This document shows, piece after piece, positions 1 to 5,775 of a DNA stretch of 7,495 bases (the first letter of the stretch is position 1; each line of letters begins with the position of its first letter). A program made the position numbers and the translations under genes. The notes below the pieces were generated by a model. The model saw only the letters and a program-made list of their open reading frames with translations. It was not told where the DNA came from and made no database searches. Origin of the DNA: Deltaproteobacteria bacterium. Lineage in GTDB: Bacteria > Desulfobacterota_E > Deferrimicrobia > Deferrimicrobiales > Deferrimicrobiaceae. The stretch is taken from contig JAMDBZ010000062.1 in NCBI GenBank assembly GCA_023488945.1, positions 1 through 7,495 of the forward strand, read 5' to 3'.

Positions 1-127
1 GCACGGCGTCCGCGGAGAAGACGTTCCCCGTCAACGACAACAACACCGGGCTGTTCGACCAGCCGTCGGCGGCGCAGTACGGCGCGGTCACCCACGTCGC
101 GTTCATCGGCGACAACACGGGGACCGG
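1..127 (+). repeat. Left copy of an exact 127-base direct repeat (probable assembly overlap)
   Basis: These bases match 479-605 exactly, at an offset of 478; the copies diverge at 128 versus 606. The sequence belongs to the start of the secreted propeller gene (end of its signal peptide and first mature residues), but here it runs in frame into the GspK C-terminus. Sitting exactly on the window edge with a length of 127, the largest k-mer commonly used by de Bruijn assemblers, it most likely marks a graph overlap and not a genomic duplication. The reading frame open from base 3 to the stop at 387-389 should not be annotated as one protein. Confidence 0.95.
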
Positions 128-389
128 CGTCATCGACGAGGCGACGGCGAACGAGATCATCGAATACCGGAAGACCGCCCCCTTCCAGAAGATCGAGGAC
201 ATCGAGAAGGTGAGTCCCTTTCTGCGCGACCTCTACCGGAAGACCCGGTTCCGGGACCTGATCGATGTCCGCGGGACCGCTTATCACATCCGCTCCTCCG
301 GCAACGTGGGGGGGACGATCCGGACCGTCGACGCCATCGGTGCGCGGTCGGGAAATGATATACAATGGCGCTTCCGGCGGTTAGAATGA
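128..389 (+). CDS. gspK: Type II secretion system minor pseudopilin GspK, C-terminal fragment
   Basis: About 86 codons are present, from GTC at 129 to the TGA at 387-389; the N-terminal pilin helix and most of the gene are missing. GspK is a minor pseudopilin that forms the tip complex of the T2SS pseudopilus with GspI and GspJ in the periplasm. The fragment reads G-V-I-D-E-A-T-A-N-E-I-I-E-Y-R, then a PF-x-x-I-E-D-I element. This is the helix-hairpin-helix-like pattern of GspK C-terminal domains (A-x-x-I-x-x-Y-R ... P-F-x-s-x-x-x-L). The rest is a strand-rich end (AYHIRSSGNVGGTIRTVDAI), typical of the family's last beta-sheet. The gspN, gspL and gspM genes downstream support the call. The join to bases 1-127 is probably artificial, so the exact left boundary of real gspK sequence is uncertain by a few bases. 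Confidence 0.75.
351..366 (+). promoter_or_regulatory. Possible internal promoter (AT-rich -10-like element)
   Basis: A short AT-rich patch containing TATACAAT (359-366) stands out in very GC-rich DNA near the end of gspK, about 55 bases before the ATG at 421. It could be a -10 box giving the propeller gene its own transcript. I see no convincing -35 element at the right distance, and the patch also encodes the last GspK residues, so this is weak. Confidence 0.2.
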
Positions 390-420
390 ACGGCTTGAAA
401 ACGGTTTCCCGGGGGAGCGT

Positions 421-1953
421 ATGACGCGCGGCATCCGAATCATCTTCCTCGCGGCGGTTCTCGCCGCCGTCGCCTGCGGCACGGCGTCCGCGGAGAAGAC
501 GTTCCCCGTCAACGACAACAACACCGGGCTGTTCGACCAGCCGTCGGCGGCGCAGTACGGCGCGGTCACCCACGTCGCGTTCATCGGCGACAACACGGGG
601 ACCGGGGCCTACAAGGTCTATTACGCCGCGATCAACGGCTCCGCCGACTTCACGAACGTCAACCTCGTCCGCGACAACACCGTGATCCTCACGCCGGCGA
701 CGTTGATCGACAACGCCGCGCCCGTTTATGCCGACGCCCGCCACCCGAAGATCGCGGTCCGCTCAGCGACGTCGTCCGAGACAACACTGGTGATCCTGTT
801 CCAGGCGAAGCCGACCTCCACATCCGACACGGCGTACAGGCCGTTCATCGCCCGCGTGACGGTTGCCAACAACGCCGTCGTTTCGATCTCGGTGAATGAG
901 ATCAACGGCGTCACGGCCGGGGACGTCGAGGACATTTCCTTCGCGCTGCTCACGACCGACAACACGGCGCGGATCGTCTACGGCAACCGGAGCGCGATCG
1001 GGGCAAGCGAACCGTTCCAGCTTTTCTTCGCGCGCGTCGGCCTCGACAACGCCACCGCGACGACGCCGGTCGCCGTCACCGCCTCGTACCCCTTGAGCCT
1101 CGGCTTCCGGCCGATCCCGAGCCTCGCGCTGGACGACCTGAACCGCGAGCACATCGCCTGGGCCGCGACCGACAACTCGGGAACGAACGAGGGACCCGTC
1201 TATTACGCGATGATCAAGGAGACGAACGGGATCGACAACATGGTCATCGCGCCGACGGCGGTCATGACGCGGGCGCAGATGCGATGGTCCTTCCCGGCGG
1301 CCCTCGTGTTCAACCACAGTCTGATCACGGTCCTGGCGGCCGACGAGGTCAGCGGAAATCTCGGATACGTGCAGATCAACCCGGACAACGCCCGCCAGAA
1401 CGGGGGGCCTCTCTGGGACAACGTCAGCGTCTACAACCAGGTCCTTCTCGTCCCGCCGGGCGAAGTGATCCTGCCGGACAACTTCTCGCTGTTCCGCCCC
1501 GAGGCGTTCTACGAATCCCTCTCGGGACGGATTTTCCTGACCGGATACGGAACCTCGGGCGCCACGTTCTTCTCGATCAAGCTCAACACGGCGGTCGCCT
1601 CCGCCGATTTTGTGACGTTCCCGACGCAGTTCTCCACGACGGAGCCGCCCTCGGGCATCGACAACGATTACACGAAGGCGGCCTTCGGGTTCCCCGGCGC
1701 GAAGGTCGTCGTTTTCTGGTCCGGGAGCGTGGGGACGGGGAACCGGAACCTCGACGTGACGACCGTCCCGACCGTGGCCGCGTGGATCTCTTCCCAGGAG
1801 AAAGGTTGCTCGGTCGCCGCGGGCCATTCCGGAGTCCCCGGTGCGTCGGCCGTGCGGGCGCTGATGCTCCTCCTCCCCGCGGTCGTCCTTTGCGCCAGGC
1901 GCCGGTACGTCCGGCCACCCGGGGCGGCGCGGCGAGAGGGCCTTGAAGGTTAA
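421..1953 (+). CDS. Secreted beta-propeller-like protein with a C-terminal Cys/transmembrane/Arg sorting tail
   Basis: 510 residues. ATG 421 follows a GGGGGAG ribosome binding site at 411-417. Residues 1-24 form a Sec signal peptide ending ASA before E25 (signal peptidase I). Cys19 lies in a poor lipobox, so I do not read this as a lipoprotein. The body is strand-rich and Asn/Asp-rich. It repeats a pattern such as H-V-A-F-I-G ... K-V-Y-Y-A (from residue 51), HPKIAV ... R-P-F-I-A-R-V (from 108), and P-S-L-A-L-D-D-L-N-R-E-H-I-A-W ... V-Y-Y-A (from 233), like blades of a sialidase/BNR-type propeller. I see no catalytic motif. The C-terminus carries G-C-S at 462-464, a hydrophobic stretch at 478-492 and RRR at 493-495, a CTERM-type tripartite tail (compare the Cys-containing MYXO-, Synerg- and JDVT-CTERM types). 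It lies between gspK and gspN and overlaps gspN by 11 bases, so it is probably co-expressed with the T2SS. Cargo, surface protein or accessory factor are all possible; function unknown. Confidence 0.88.
   Translation: MTRGIRIIFLAAVLAAVACGTASAEKTFPVNDNNTGLFDQPSAAQYGAVTHVAFIGDNTGTGAYKVYYAAINGSADFTNVNLVRDNTVILTPATLIDNAAPVYADARHPKIAVRSATSSETTLVILFQAKPTSTSDTAYRPFIARVTVANNAVVSISVNEINGVTAGDVEDISFALLTTDNTARIVYGNRSAIGASEPFQLFFARVGLDNATATTPVAVTASYPLSLGFRPIPSLALDDLNREHIAWAATDNSGTNEGPVYYAMIKETNGIDNMVIAPTAVMTRAQMRWSFPAALVFNHSLITVLAADEVSGNLGYVQINPDNARQNGGPLWDNVSVYNQVLLVPPGEVILPDNFSLFRPEAFYESLSGRIFLTGYGTSGATFFSIKLNTAVASADFVTFPTQFSTTEPPSGIDNDYTKAAFGFPGAKVVVFWSGSVGTGNRNLDVTTVPTVAAWISSQEKGCSVAAGHSGVPGASAVRALMLLLPAVVLCARRRYVRPPGAARREGLEG
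479..605 (+). repeat. Internal copy of the exact 127-base direct repeat
   Basis: Identical to bases 1-127. This copy sits in its natural context: it encodes the end of the signal peptide and the first mature residues of the propeller-like protein. The reading frame continues smoothly on both sides, so this is taken as the true locus. Confidence 0.95.
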
Positions 1954-2797
1954 GGGATCTTTCCGGGGCCGGCGGCTCCTGCCGGCCCTGGGCCTCCTCC
2001 TGTTCCTCCTGATCTTCCTGGCCACGTTCGCCGCGACCCTGTCGCCCGACATCGTCCTGTCCCCGCTGCGCACCGCTCTTCGGAACCGGGGGATCGCGCT
2101 CGAGGGAGGAACGGCCCGGATCGCGCTTCCGTTCTCGATGACCATATCGCACCCCCTTCTCGGCACGGCCGGCGGGCCCCTCGTGCCCCTCGACTCCTTC
2201 CGGATCGGGTGGGAGCCGACCGGGCTCCTGACATGGCTGCCGGGCCACGTCCGGGTGACGAAGGGAAGCTCCGCCTTCGACCTCCGGACCTCCCCGGCCG
2301 CCTGGAATCCCTCCCGGGTGCGGCTGCGCCTGACGGACATCCGGTCCGAGGAGCTCTCCTCCGTCCTGCCGCTCGGGCAGGACGTCGGCTTCGCCGTCCG
2401 GGAGGCCGACATCCGGTGGTCGCGTTCCGGCGGTTCCCTCGCGGGAAGGGGCACGGCCGAGCTCGACCTCCTCCGGATTCCCATCCCCGCCGCCGGTTCC
2501 CCCGTCCGGGAGGCGGTCTTGAGGAACGTGTCCATCAAGCTGGCCGTCCGGGGAGAGGACCTCCACGTCACGTCGCTTACGGGGATCTACGAGGACGCGC
2601 AGGTCGACGGCACGGGCGTCATCGCGCGGTTCCTCACGCCGTCGCGGGCAACGATCACCTTTCACCTGAGGATCGTCAATCCGCTCGAGGGGCGGGTCGC
2701 CACCCTGTTCAACATGCTGTCGAAAAACGCCAGGAATGCTAATCTACGGGTGACGGGCCCCCTGCTTTCCCCGGCAGGCGAGTTCCAGTTCTTTTAG
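1943..2797 (+). CDS. gspN: Type II secretion system protein GspN
   Basis: 284 residues from a TTG start that overlaps the preceding gene by 11 bases. A GAGAGGG site (1934-1940) lies very close, and no better in-frame start is seen before the membrane helix. There is a basic N-terminus, one hydrophobic helix at about residues 13-32, then a strand-rich periplasmic domain (L-S-P-D-I-V-L-S-P-L-R near 37; I-A-L-P-F-S-M-T-I-S near 59; a C-terminal N-L-R-V-T-G-P-L stretch). The layout and length fit the GspN family of Leptospira and deltaproteobacterial T2SSs, an inner-membrane-anchored accessory component of uncertain function with AsmA-like features. The call rests partly on context: gspL starts 8 bases after its stop and gspM follows. 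Its position before gspL, not after gspM, is unusual. An AsmA-like protein of other function is the alternative. Confidence 0.65.
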   Translation: MKVKGSFRGRRLLPALGLLLFLLIFLATFAATLSPDIVLSPLRTALRNRGIALEGGTARIALPFSMTISHPLLGTAGGPLVPLDSFRIGWEPTGLLTWLPGHVRVTKGSSAFDLRTSPAAWNPSRVRLRLTDIRSEELSSVLPLGQDVGFAVREADIRWSRSGGSLAGRGTAELDLLRIPIPAAGSPVREAVLRNVSIKLAVRGEDLHVTSLTGIYEDAQVDGTGVIARFLTPSRATITFHLRIVNPLEGRVATLFNMLSKNARNANLRVTGPLLSPAGEFQFF

Positions 2798-2805
2798 GGC
2801 GGACG

Positions 2806-4182
2806 GTGAAGAGTCTCGGGATATCCATCGCGCGCGACAGGCTCTCGGCTGTGCTTTGGGAGAAGGCCGCCCTCTCGTCCCGGCCTCTTTTCGCCTGCGC
2901 CGTGCCGTGCCGGGAGCCGTTCGGGGGAGCCGACGACGTCGCCGCGCTGGCGGAGCAGGTCCGGAAAGGGACGGGCGCGCAGGCGCTGCCGCCCGCCGTC
3001 CTCTCGCTTCCGCCGGCGTGGACCTTCCTGCGGGAGATCGAGCTCCCGGTCCAGGACCTCCCCCGGGCGAAGGCGATCCACCTGTCCGAGCTCGAAGGGA
3101 CGCTCCCCTTCGAGGACGACGAGATCCTCTCCGACATCCTGCCTCCGCCCCCCGGTTGTCCCGGACGCTTCCTGGCGGTCGCCGCGCGCCGCCCCGTCGT
3201 CGAGAAGGCGGTTTCGGGGTTTCTGACCGCCGGCTTCCGGATCGACCGGATCGTCCCCGACATCGCGTCCATCCTCTCCGCCGTCCTGTCGTTCGGCGCC
3301 GTGGGCGACGGCCTTGTCCTCTCGACGCTGTCGGACGTCGTCGCGCTCCGGGTCGAAAGCGCCGCGATCGCCTGGGCCCGCCAGTTTCCCGGTTCGCTCC
3401 TGGACCGTTCCGAGGACCTGTTGACGGAGTGGAAGGACCTGGAGCTTTCGGGCGGGCAGACATCGTCGGCCGCACGCGTCACGGTCCTTGGGGAACTTCC
3501 CGCGGTCCTTTCGGCCCGGATACCGAACGCCTCCCCGCTCGCCCCGCCCTCCGGAACAACCCCCGCCTCCCCCATCGCGCTCGGCGCGGCCCTTTTGCCG
3601 TGGCGCCTGCGGGAGACGGGCGACTTTTCCTTGAAAACATCCGCGGTGACCGAGTCGGCCCTTTCCCGGGAACGGTCCCGGATGCGGATCGGCGCCGCGT
3701 CGGTCGCCGCCGCCCTGGTCGCCGTCTCCGCCGCCGTCGCCGTGGCGGGGTGGGCCGAAGCTCGAAAGGCGGAGCGGATCCAATCCCAGCTCCGGAAAGA
3801 GCTCTCGGAGATCTTCCCCGGGACCCGCTCGTCCGCCCCGCCGGCGATCCAGCTCCAGGAGAAGATGGCGGCGCTTCGACGCCAGCAGAAGGAGACCGAC
3901 GCGGACGCCGTGCCGTTTCCCGAGCAGCTCCGGAAGGTCGCACAGGTTTTCCCCCAAAAGGAGAGGATCTCCGTGAGCGAAATCGGCTACGACGCCGGAA
4001 AGCTGAGGATCGTCGGGGATGCGGACAGCCCCGCGGCGGCCGAATCGTTCCGGGCCGCCCTCGCGACAGCCTTCGGACCGGAATCGACGGTGGCCCTCGA
4101 ATCGTCCCAGGGGCGCGCGGGCCGCGGGACGGTGACCTGGTCGATCCTCGTGGAGAAGAAGGAGCCGGCCCGTGCTTCGTGA
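2806..4182 (+). CDS. gspL: Type II secretion system inner-membrane platform protein GspL
   Basis: 458 residues. The GTG start is preceded by AGGG at 2796-2799, overlapping the gspN stop codon. Residues 1 to about 280 are a cytoplasmic actin-like (PilM/GspL) domain, opening S-L-G-I-S-I-A-R-D-R-L-S-A-V. They contain the family-like stretch L-S-L-P-P-A-W-T-F-L-R-E-I-E-L-P followed by S-E-L-E-G-T-L-P-F-E-D-D-E. A single transmembrane helix lies at about 295-315. A short coiled-coil linker follows (R-K-A-E-R-I-Q-S-Q-L-R-K-E-L). The periplasmic ferredoxin-like domain is at about 371-455 (F-P-E-Q-L-R-K-V ... G-K-L-R-I-V-G-D-A). GspL binds the ATPase GspE in the cytoplasm and GspM in the membrane, coupling ATP hydrolysis to pseudopilus growth. 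Its last 11 bases overlap gspM. A PilM-PilN-like fusion of a type IV pilus is the alternative; GspK and GspM next to it favour T2SS. Confidence 0.85.
   Translation: MKSLGISIARDRLSAVLWEKAALSSRPLFACAVPCREPFGGADDVAALAEQVRKGTGAQALPPAVLSLPPAWTFLREIELPVQDLPRAKAIHLSELEGTLPFEDDEILSDILPPPPGCPGRFLAVAARRPVVEKAVSGFLTAGFRIDRIVPDIASILSAVLSFGAVGDGLVLSTLSDVVALRVESAAIAWARQFPGSLLDRSEDLLTEWKDLELSGGQTSSAARVTVLGELPAVLSARIPNASPLAPPSGTTPASPIALGAALLPWRLRETGDFSLKTSAVTESALSRERSRMRIGAASVAAALVAVSAAVAVAGWAEARKAERIQSQLRKELSEIFPGTRSSAPPAIQLQEKMAALRRQQKETDADAVPFPEQLRKVAQVFPQKERISVSEIGYDAGKLRIVGDADSPAAAESFRAALATAFGPESTVALESSQGRAGRGTVTWSILVEKKEPARAS
4159..4164 (+). promoter_or_regulatory. Ribosome binding site deciding the gspM GTG start
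   Basis: AAGGAG lies 7 bases before GTG 4172, inside the 3' end of gspL. It supports a GTG start that overlaps the gspL stop by 11 bases, so translation of gspM is probably coupled to that of gspL. Confidence 0.7.
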
Positions 4183-4699
4183 GCGGGAGAAGATCTTTCT
4201 CGCAGCCGGCACCGTGGCCGCCGCCGTGATCCTCCTGCTGTCCTTCGCGATCATCCCGGGCGCCGGCCGGATCCGGACGCAGTCCCGCGCGGCGGCCCTC
4301 GCCGAGGAGGACCTGGCCGAGCTGAGAAAAATGCGACCCGACGTCGAGAGGCTCGACCGGGCCATCCGGGCCAGGATGGGCCTGATCCAGGCGCAGGCGA
4401 ACGCGCCCGAGTCCCCCCTGACGCGGCTGACGAACACCCTCCAGGAGGCCGGCTTCCCGCAGCAGGCGGTCAGCGTCAAGTCCGGAGGGAGCCGTGACGG
4501 GGAGTTCGTCCGGGAGGAATCGTTCGACCTGAAGGTGGAGAACCTGACGTTCCTCGAGGCGGTCCGGCTCGTCAATCGGCTCGAGAGCGGGGCGCTGCCG
4601 ATCGTGATCCGCTCCGCGAAGATGAAGGCCCGGTACGACGACAGCCGGTACCTCGACGCGACCTTTCGGATCGGCTTCCTCCTCCCCCGGTCCCGGTGA
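4172..4699 (+). CDS. gspM: Type II secretion system protein GspM (PilO-like)
   Basis: 175 residues from GTG 4172. The layout is the GspM/PilO one: a short basic cytoplasmic N-terminus, one transmembrane helix at about 9-28, a charged coiled-coil stretch at about 35-70 (E-E-D-L-A-E-L-R-K-M, V-E-R-L-D-R-A-I-R), and a periplasmic ferredoxin-like domain from about 80 (P-L-T-R-L-T-N-T-L-Q-E-A-G ... F-D-L-K-V-E-N-L-T-F-L-E-A-V-R-L-V-N-R-L-E). GspM pairs with GspL through these domains and stabilises it in the inner-membrane platform. The gene overlaps gspL by 11 bases, and its stop codon shares one base (TGATG) with the start of the lipoprotein gene. Sequence conservation is low in this family, so the identification leans on architecture and on following gspL. 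Confidence 0.8.
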   Translation: MLREREKIFLAAGTVAAAVILLLSFAIIPGAGRIRTQSRAAALAEEDLAELRKMRPDVERLDRAIRARMGLIQAQANAPESPLTRLTNTLQEAGFPQQAVSVKSGGSRDGEFVREESFDLKVENLTFLEAVRLVNRLESGALPIVIRSAKMKARYDDSRYLDATFRIGFLLPRSR

Positions 4700-5304
4700 T
4701 GCGCCGCGCGCTCCTGCCGCTCCTCGTTCTTGCGCTCCTCCTGACGGCGTGTCGCAACGACCGGAAGCCGGTCGCGTTGACGCCGGAGTCCGACGCGCTC
4801 CTGAGGAAGAAAGCGGACGAGAAGATCGGGCTCATCATCCGCCGGAACCTGCCCGCCCTGTTCGCGGGGCTCGTCGTCTTCCGGTCCGACGCGTTCCTCT
4901 ACCAGTCCGCGAGGCTGGACCGGGATAACCTCCCGGTCCTCGACGCCTTCGGAAACGCGGCGATCGTCCTGCTGAACGCCCCCGACATCCCCCTCCTCCT
5001 CCAGGAAGACAGCGTGAAAAAGGTTTACTACTACTGCCGGCAGGCGGTGCTTCCCCGGATCCATCCCACGCTCGAGCTGGACATCCTGCGCCGGTTCGGC
5101 GAGGGAAAGGAGCAGGATCCGGTCACACTGCTTGTCCGGTTCCGGGAGCCCCCCCAAGAGCGGGACGCGAAGACATTGGAGGCGGCCGGCTTTACGGTTG
5201 GGGAACGCGGCACCATGACGTGGGCCGTGAAAGGGCCTGCAACGGCGTTCCCGCGACTCCTGGAAAACGACGGAATAATTTTCGTGGAATCGGCGTCTAA
5301 TTGA
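4699..5304 (+). CDS. Lipoprotein with two possible I9-like (ferredoxin-fold) domains
   Basis: 201 residues from ATG 4699, which overlaps the gspM stop by one base. An in-frame GTG at 4696 would add one residue but has no better site. The signal peptide ends in the lipobox L-T-A-C with Cys18, so the protein should be lipidated and face the periplasm or outer membrane. Two parts look related. Residues about 52-113 run L-V-V-F-R-S ... N-A-A-I-V-L-L-N-A-P-D-I-P-L-L-L-Q, ending V-K-K-V-Y-Y-Y. Residues about 141-201 run L-L-V-R-F-R-E-P-P ... M-T-W-A-V-K-G-P-A, then F-P-R-L-L-E-N-D-G-I-I-F-V-E-S. The second resembles an inhibitor I9/subtilisin-propeptide domain (strand, helix, strand, then a helix ending in an L-x-x-x-x-x-V-x-x-V-E-like motif). 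As last gene of the coupled cluster it may serve the T2SS, for example as a pilotin-like or assembly lipoprotein, but no known family is recognised with certainty. Confidence 0.85.
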   Translation: MRRALLPLLVLALLLTACRNDRKPVALTPESDALLRKKADEKIGLIIRRNLPALFAGLVVFRSDAFLYQSARLDRDNLPVLDAFGNAAIVLLNAPDIPLLLQEDSVKKVYYYCRQAVLPRIHPTLELDILRRFGEGKEQDPVTLLVRFREPPQERDAKTLEAAGFTVGERGTMTWAVKGPATAFPRLLENDGIIFVESASN

Positions 5305-5350
5305 TGCTCACCGGCCCGCACGGTTCGACGGCGCAGTCATTCCCGCGGTC

Positions 5351-5355
5351 AGGGA
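5351..5355 (+). promoter_or_regulatory. Ribosome binding site for the 5363 GTG start
   Basis: AGGGA lies 7 bases before GTG 5363 and supports this non-ATG start, which places an N-terminal MKKN and a lipoprotein signal directly at the start. The rest of the 58-base gap (5305-5362) shows no clear promoter or terminator. Confidence 0.55.
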
Positions 5356-5362
5356 CGGAAAC

Positions 5363-5734
5363 GTGAAAAAGAATCTCCTGGCGATCCTGGGCGTCGCGCT
5401 CCTTTCGGCCTTGACGGCGGGCTGCTGCGGCCCCAGGCGGTCGGCCGTCGCGACGGAACAGAAGGCCCTGCATTCCGGAAGCCCTTCCGGGCAGGCCGTA
5501 CCATCCTCAACCGGAGTGCCGGTCATAAAGCAAGTCCCCACATCGAGAGAGACGATGGGGGATATCCATGAGAGAGAGGCAGTAAAGCCCACGCCTCCGC
5601 GAGGAGACGTGGCCATTCCGTTCCACAGGATTCCGCGCGAGACCGTCCCCCACCCCTCATCCCGCGTGACGAACGACAACGCGGGAATCGTCCCCGCGGA
5701 CAACACCGCTGCGGGAACCCCGACGGTCCGTTAG
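5363..5734 (+). CDS. Small disordered lipoprotein sharing a module with the next gene
   Basis: 123 residues from GTG 5363. A basic N-terminus (MKKN), a hydrophobic stretch at about 5-17 and L-T-A-G-C-C with Cys21 form a lipoprotein signal. The residue at -3 is Thr, so the lipobox is imperfect. The rest is rich in Pro, Ser, Thr and Arg, with no helix or strand pattern, and is probably an extended periplasmic or surface tail. Residues 52-92 align without gaps to residues 35-75 of the protein starting at 5776. The shared positions are V-x-V-x-(K/R)-(Q/K)-V-P, E-(T/S)-x-x-D-I-x-x-R and P-F-H-R-I-x-R. The next gene starts 41 bases downstream, so the two probably form a pair. I do not recognise a family; an anchor, partner or antagonist of the large secreted protein are possibilities only. 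Confidence 0.8.
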   Translation: MKKNLLAILGVALLSALTAGCCGPRRSAVATEQKALHSGSPSGQAVPSSTGVPVIKQVPTSRETMGDIHEREAVKPTPPRGDVAIPFHRIPRETVPHPSSRVTNDNAGIVPADNTAAGTPTVR

Positions 5735-5756
5735 CACGAAAATACATATCTCTTCA
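5735..5756 (+). promoter_or_regulatory. AT-rich intergenic patch, possible promoter for the large secreted protein
   Basis: The 41-base gap before TTG 5776 contains an AT-rich run (AAAATACATATCT around 5740-5752), unusual against the GC-rich surroundings. It could hold a -10-like element, but I cannot place a matching -35 box. Confidence 0.2.
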
Positions 5757-5770
5757 TTCCCGAAAGGGGA
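5757..5770 (+). promoter_or_regulatory. GAAA-tetraloop hairpin overlapping the ribosome binding site of the 5776 gene
   Basis: TTCCC, the loop GAAA and GGGGA can form a five-base-pair stem (one G-U pair) closed by a GNRA-type tetraloop. The GGGGA arm is also the Shine-Dalgarno sequence (5766-5770), 5 bases before TTG 5776. If the stem forms in the mRNA it would partly hide the ribosome binding site. The stem is short, so the effect may be weak. Confidence 0.35.
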
Positions 5771-5775
5771 AGAAG

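Noticed and set aside
3..389. One open frame joining the propeller N-terminus to the GspK C-terminus
   Set aside because: The first 127 bases are an exact copy of an internal segment and the join is probably an assembly product, so only the GspK part is annotated.
460..480. Lipobox around Cys19 in the signal peptide of the propeller protein
   Set aside because: A-V-A-C fits the lipobox poorly, while the downstream ASA before E25 is a good signal peptidase I site.
763..2571. Long minus-strand open frame of about 600 codons
   Set aside because: Its translation is low-complexity Arg/Gly/Asp-rich sequence, typical of the antisense of GC-rich genes. It lies opposite the well-supported propeller and gspN genes.
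1583..2665. Minus-strand open frame of about 360 codons
   Set aside because: Same antisense shadow pattern, rich in Arg, Pro and Gly; no domain seen.
4696..4698. GTG as the start of the 4699 lipoprotein
   Set aside because: It adds only one residue; the ATG in the TGATG overlap with the gspM stop is the simpler start.
2794..5157. Minus-strand open frame of about 790 codons
   Set aside because: It is antisense to gspL, gspM and the lipoprotein, with no recognisable domain and a biased Arg/Gly-rich composition.
5680..5698. CGCGGG/CCCGCG hairpin considered as a terminator
   Set aside because: It lies inside the coding region before the stop at 5732-5734 and has no T-run after it.
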